A stretch of 6,659 nucleotides of DNA, from NCBI GenBank assembly GCA_016840965.1, contig JAEORI010000044.1:1-6659 (forward strand). Direction: 5' to 3'. This document shows, one piece after another, positions 5,675 through 6,659 of this stretch. Origin of the DNA: Candidatus Thorarchaeota archaeon. GTDB taxonomy: Archaea; Asgardarchaeota; Thorarchaeia; Thorarchaeales; Thorarchaeaceae. Position numbers and translations under genes: made by a program. Below the pieces are notes generated by a model, which did not search any database, was not told the DNA's origin, and saw only the letters and a program-made list of their open reading frames with translations. Numbering within the stretch: the first letter of the stretch is position 1; the number at the start of each line of letters is the position of its first letter.

Positions 5675-6595
5675 CTATAGACCAGCATCCTTGAGCATTT
5701 CTGCAAGGCGAATACTACGGATATCTGGAAAGCTAGCTGGAGGTCTGCCAAAAAGCGCTTGACACGATATCACAAATGGAGCTCCCGCAATCGTCTTTGA
5801 TATTATATCAGCATCTTTGAACTGATCAACGACAAAAGCCGCAAACACTACTGGATCCGTTGCTGATATCATAGGACCATAGAATGCTGAGGAAAAGTTT
5901 TCATTAATAAAAAGAAGCACTTTTTCCAAACCTCCAATTTTCTCGTCCCAGTGAATTTTCAAGAGAAAGACAAACGCATCTCCTGCACTTAGATTCCACC
6001 TTATTCCAAGAGAAACCGCTCCACTCTCAAGAAGACTATCAATTATTGACCGGGTTCTTCTGACCGTTAGTCCTGTAATCTCCGAGATTCTCTTAATTGG
6101 CATGCGTGGGTCTTCACTAAGACACTTTAGAACTCTAAGCTGCAGTTTTGTTAATTCATTCTTTCTTCCATGAAGCGCATCTTTTACGAGACTGTGAATC
6201 TCAACACTTCTAACATGCTCAAAACCTCGTAGAAAACTACCAATATCTCTAAGACTTTCTGACCCGGTGAAGGTTCCAATTGACAAATATGTAGACCCTG
6301 ATAAAACACCAACTTCTCTCGTCAGTGTGTGAGTTCCAATTAAGTGGACTAGCTCATCCTCGTTCTCTCCACCATCAGTGGAAATGATAGCAAGATAGTT
6401 CTCACCATTAACCATTGCGGGAGTAAGCTCTGCTGTGAATTCTACAATCACACCTGCATCAATCAGCTTCTGAATTCGCTTCTTAACCGCATTTGCTGTC
6501 ATATTGAACTGCTGTGCAAGATTTCTATATGGTGTTCTACAGTTTTGGAGCAGTCCAAAGAGAATTCCTTTGTCTATCTCATCCAAACTCAGCAC
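5675..6595 (-). CDS. Tandem (fused double) Lrp/AsnC-like transcription regulator
   Basis: A 306-residue DNA-binding protein that looks like two Lrp/AsnC units in one chain. The first winged helix-turn-helix is at about 4-55 (YRNLAQQFNMTANAVKKRI), followed by a RAM-like sensor region at about 66-136 with the REVGVLSGSTYLSIGTF strands. The second helix-turn-helix is at about 147-200 (IKRISEITGLTVRRTRSII), followed by a second RAM-like region at about 207-285. Single Lrp proteins are about 150 residues, so this is double length. Start GTG 6595 is the only upstream option because a TAG codon directly precedes it; GAAGG lies 4 nt before it. The gene lies upstream of the exporter operon on the same strand, separated by the operator-like repeats. 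Control of the exporter, itself, or both is inferred. The effector is unknown; amino acids are usual for the family. Confidence 0.83.
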   Translation of the reverse strand: MLSLDEIDKGILFGLLQNCRTPYRNLAQQFNMTANAVKKRIQKLIDAGVIVEFTAELTPAMVNGENYLAIISTDGGENEDELVHLIGTHTLTREVGVLSGSTYLSIGTFTGSESLRDIGSFLRGFEHVRSVEIHSLVKDALHGRKNELTKLQLRVLKCLSEDPRMPIKRISEITGLTVRRTRSIIDSLLESGAVSLGIRWNLSAGDAFVFLLKIHWDEKIGGLEKVLLFINENFSSAFYGPMISATDPVVFAAFVVDQFKDADIISKTIAGAPFVISCQALFGRPPASFPDIRSIRLAEMLKDAGL

Positions 6596-6659
6596 CTAAC
6601 CTTCTCTATAGTAATATGCTCTCTCTAATATCGTATTCGGACTCTGAAGAGATGCTTTC

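Noticed and set aside
5665..5683. GGTCT/AGACC inverted repeat over the stop codon of the regulator gene
   Set aside because: Only five base pairs, partly inside the coding region and without a T-tract, so not a convincing terminator.
6616..6659. Plus-strand ATG with an open frame to the right edge, as a possible divergent gene
   Set aside because: Only 14 codons visible, no Shine-Dalgarno and no TATA box in place; it cannot be judged from this window.

Overview
The window looks archaeal, AT-rich (roughly 40% GC by eye). The evidence is a strong TATA box at the expected distance from a short-leader gene, a fused double Lrp/AsnC-type regulator of a kind common in archaea, heavy use of AGA/AGG for arginine, and mixed ATG/GTG/TTG starts. 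An Asgard-type lineage is possible, but nothing here proves it.

Layout: positions 1-100 hold a 57-nt imperfect hairpin and a Shine-Dalgarno site. Two plus-strand genes follow: a 61-aa protein of unknown function and a KamA-family radical SAM/PLP aminomutase 17 nt downstream of it. They converge on a minus-strand metallo-beta-lactamase-fold hydrolase with its own TATA box, overlapped by a palindrome. Upstream of that, still on the minus strand, is a tight four-gene operon (transcription runs right to left). It encodes an ABC-2 exporter ATPase, its permease, an unrecognised soluble 159-aa protein and an RDD-family membrane protein, and ends in a hairpin with T-tracts. The 156-nt region ahead of the operon contains a perfect 8+8 bp palindrome and a related second copy 53 bp away. 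Next comes a 306-aa tandem Lrp/AsnC-like regulator, also on the minus strand.

How the parts may work together: the double regulator lies directly upstream of the exporter operon and the operator-like repeats sit between them, so local control of the exporter is the simplest hypothesis. The exporter genes abut with 0-2 nt between them, which suggests that the unknown protein and the RDD protein are functional accessories. The aminomutase keeps its iron-sulfur and PLP residues. By eye alignment, however, the two acidic residues that hold the lysine side chain in lysine 2,3-aminomutase are Arg and Ser, so its substrate is probably not lysine.

I see no RNA genes, CRISPR arrays, insertion sequences or prophage parts. 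No gene-free stretch exceeds about 160 nt. The most unusual items are the two-copy operator, the altered aminomutase pocket with its small companion gene, and the unknown third gene of the exporter operon.
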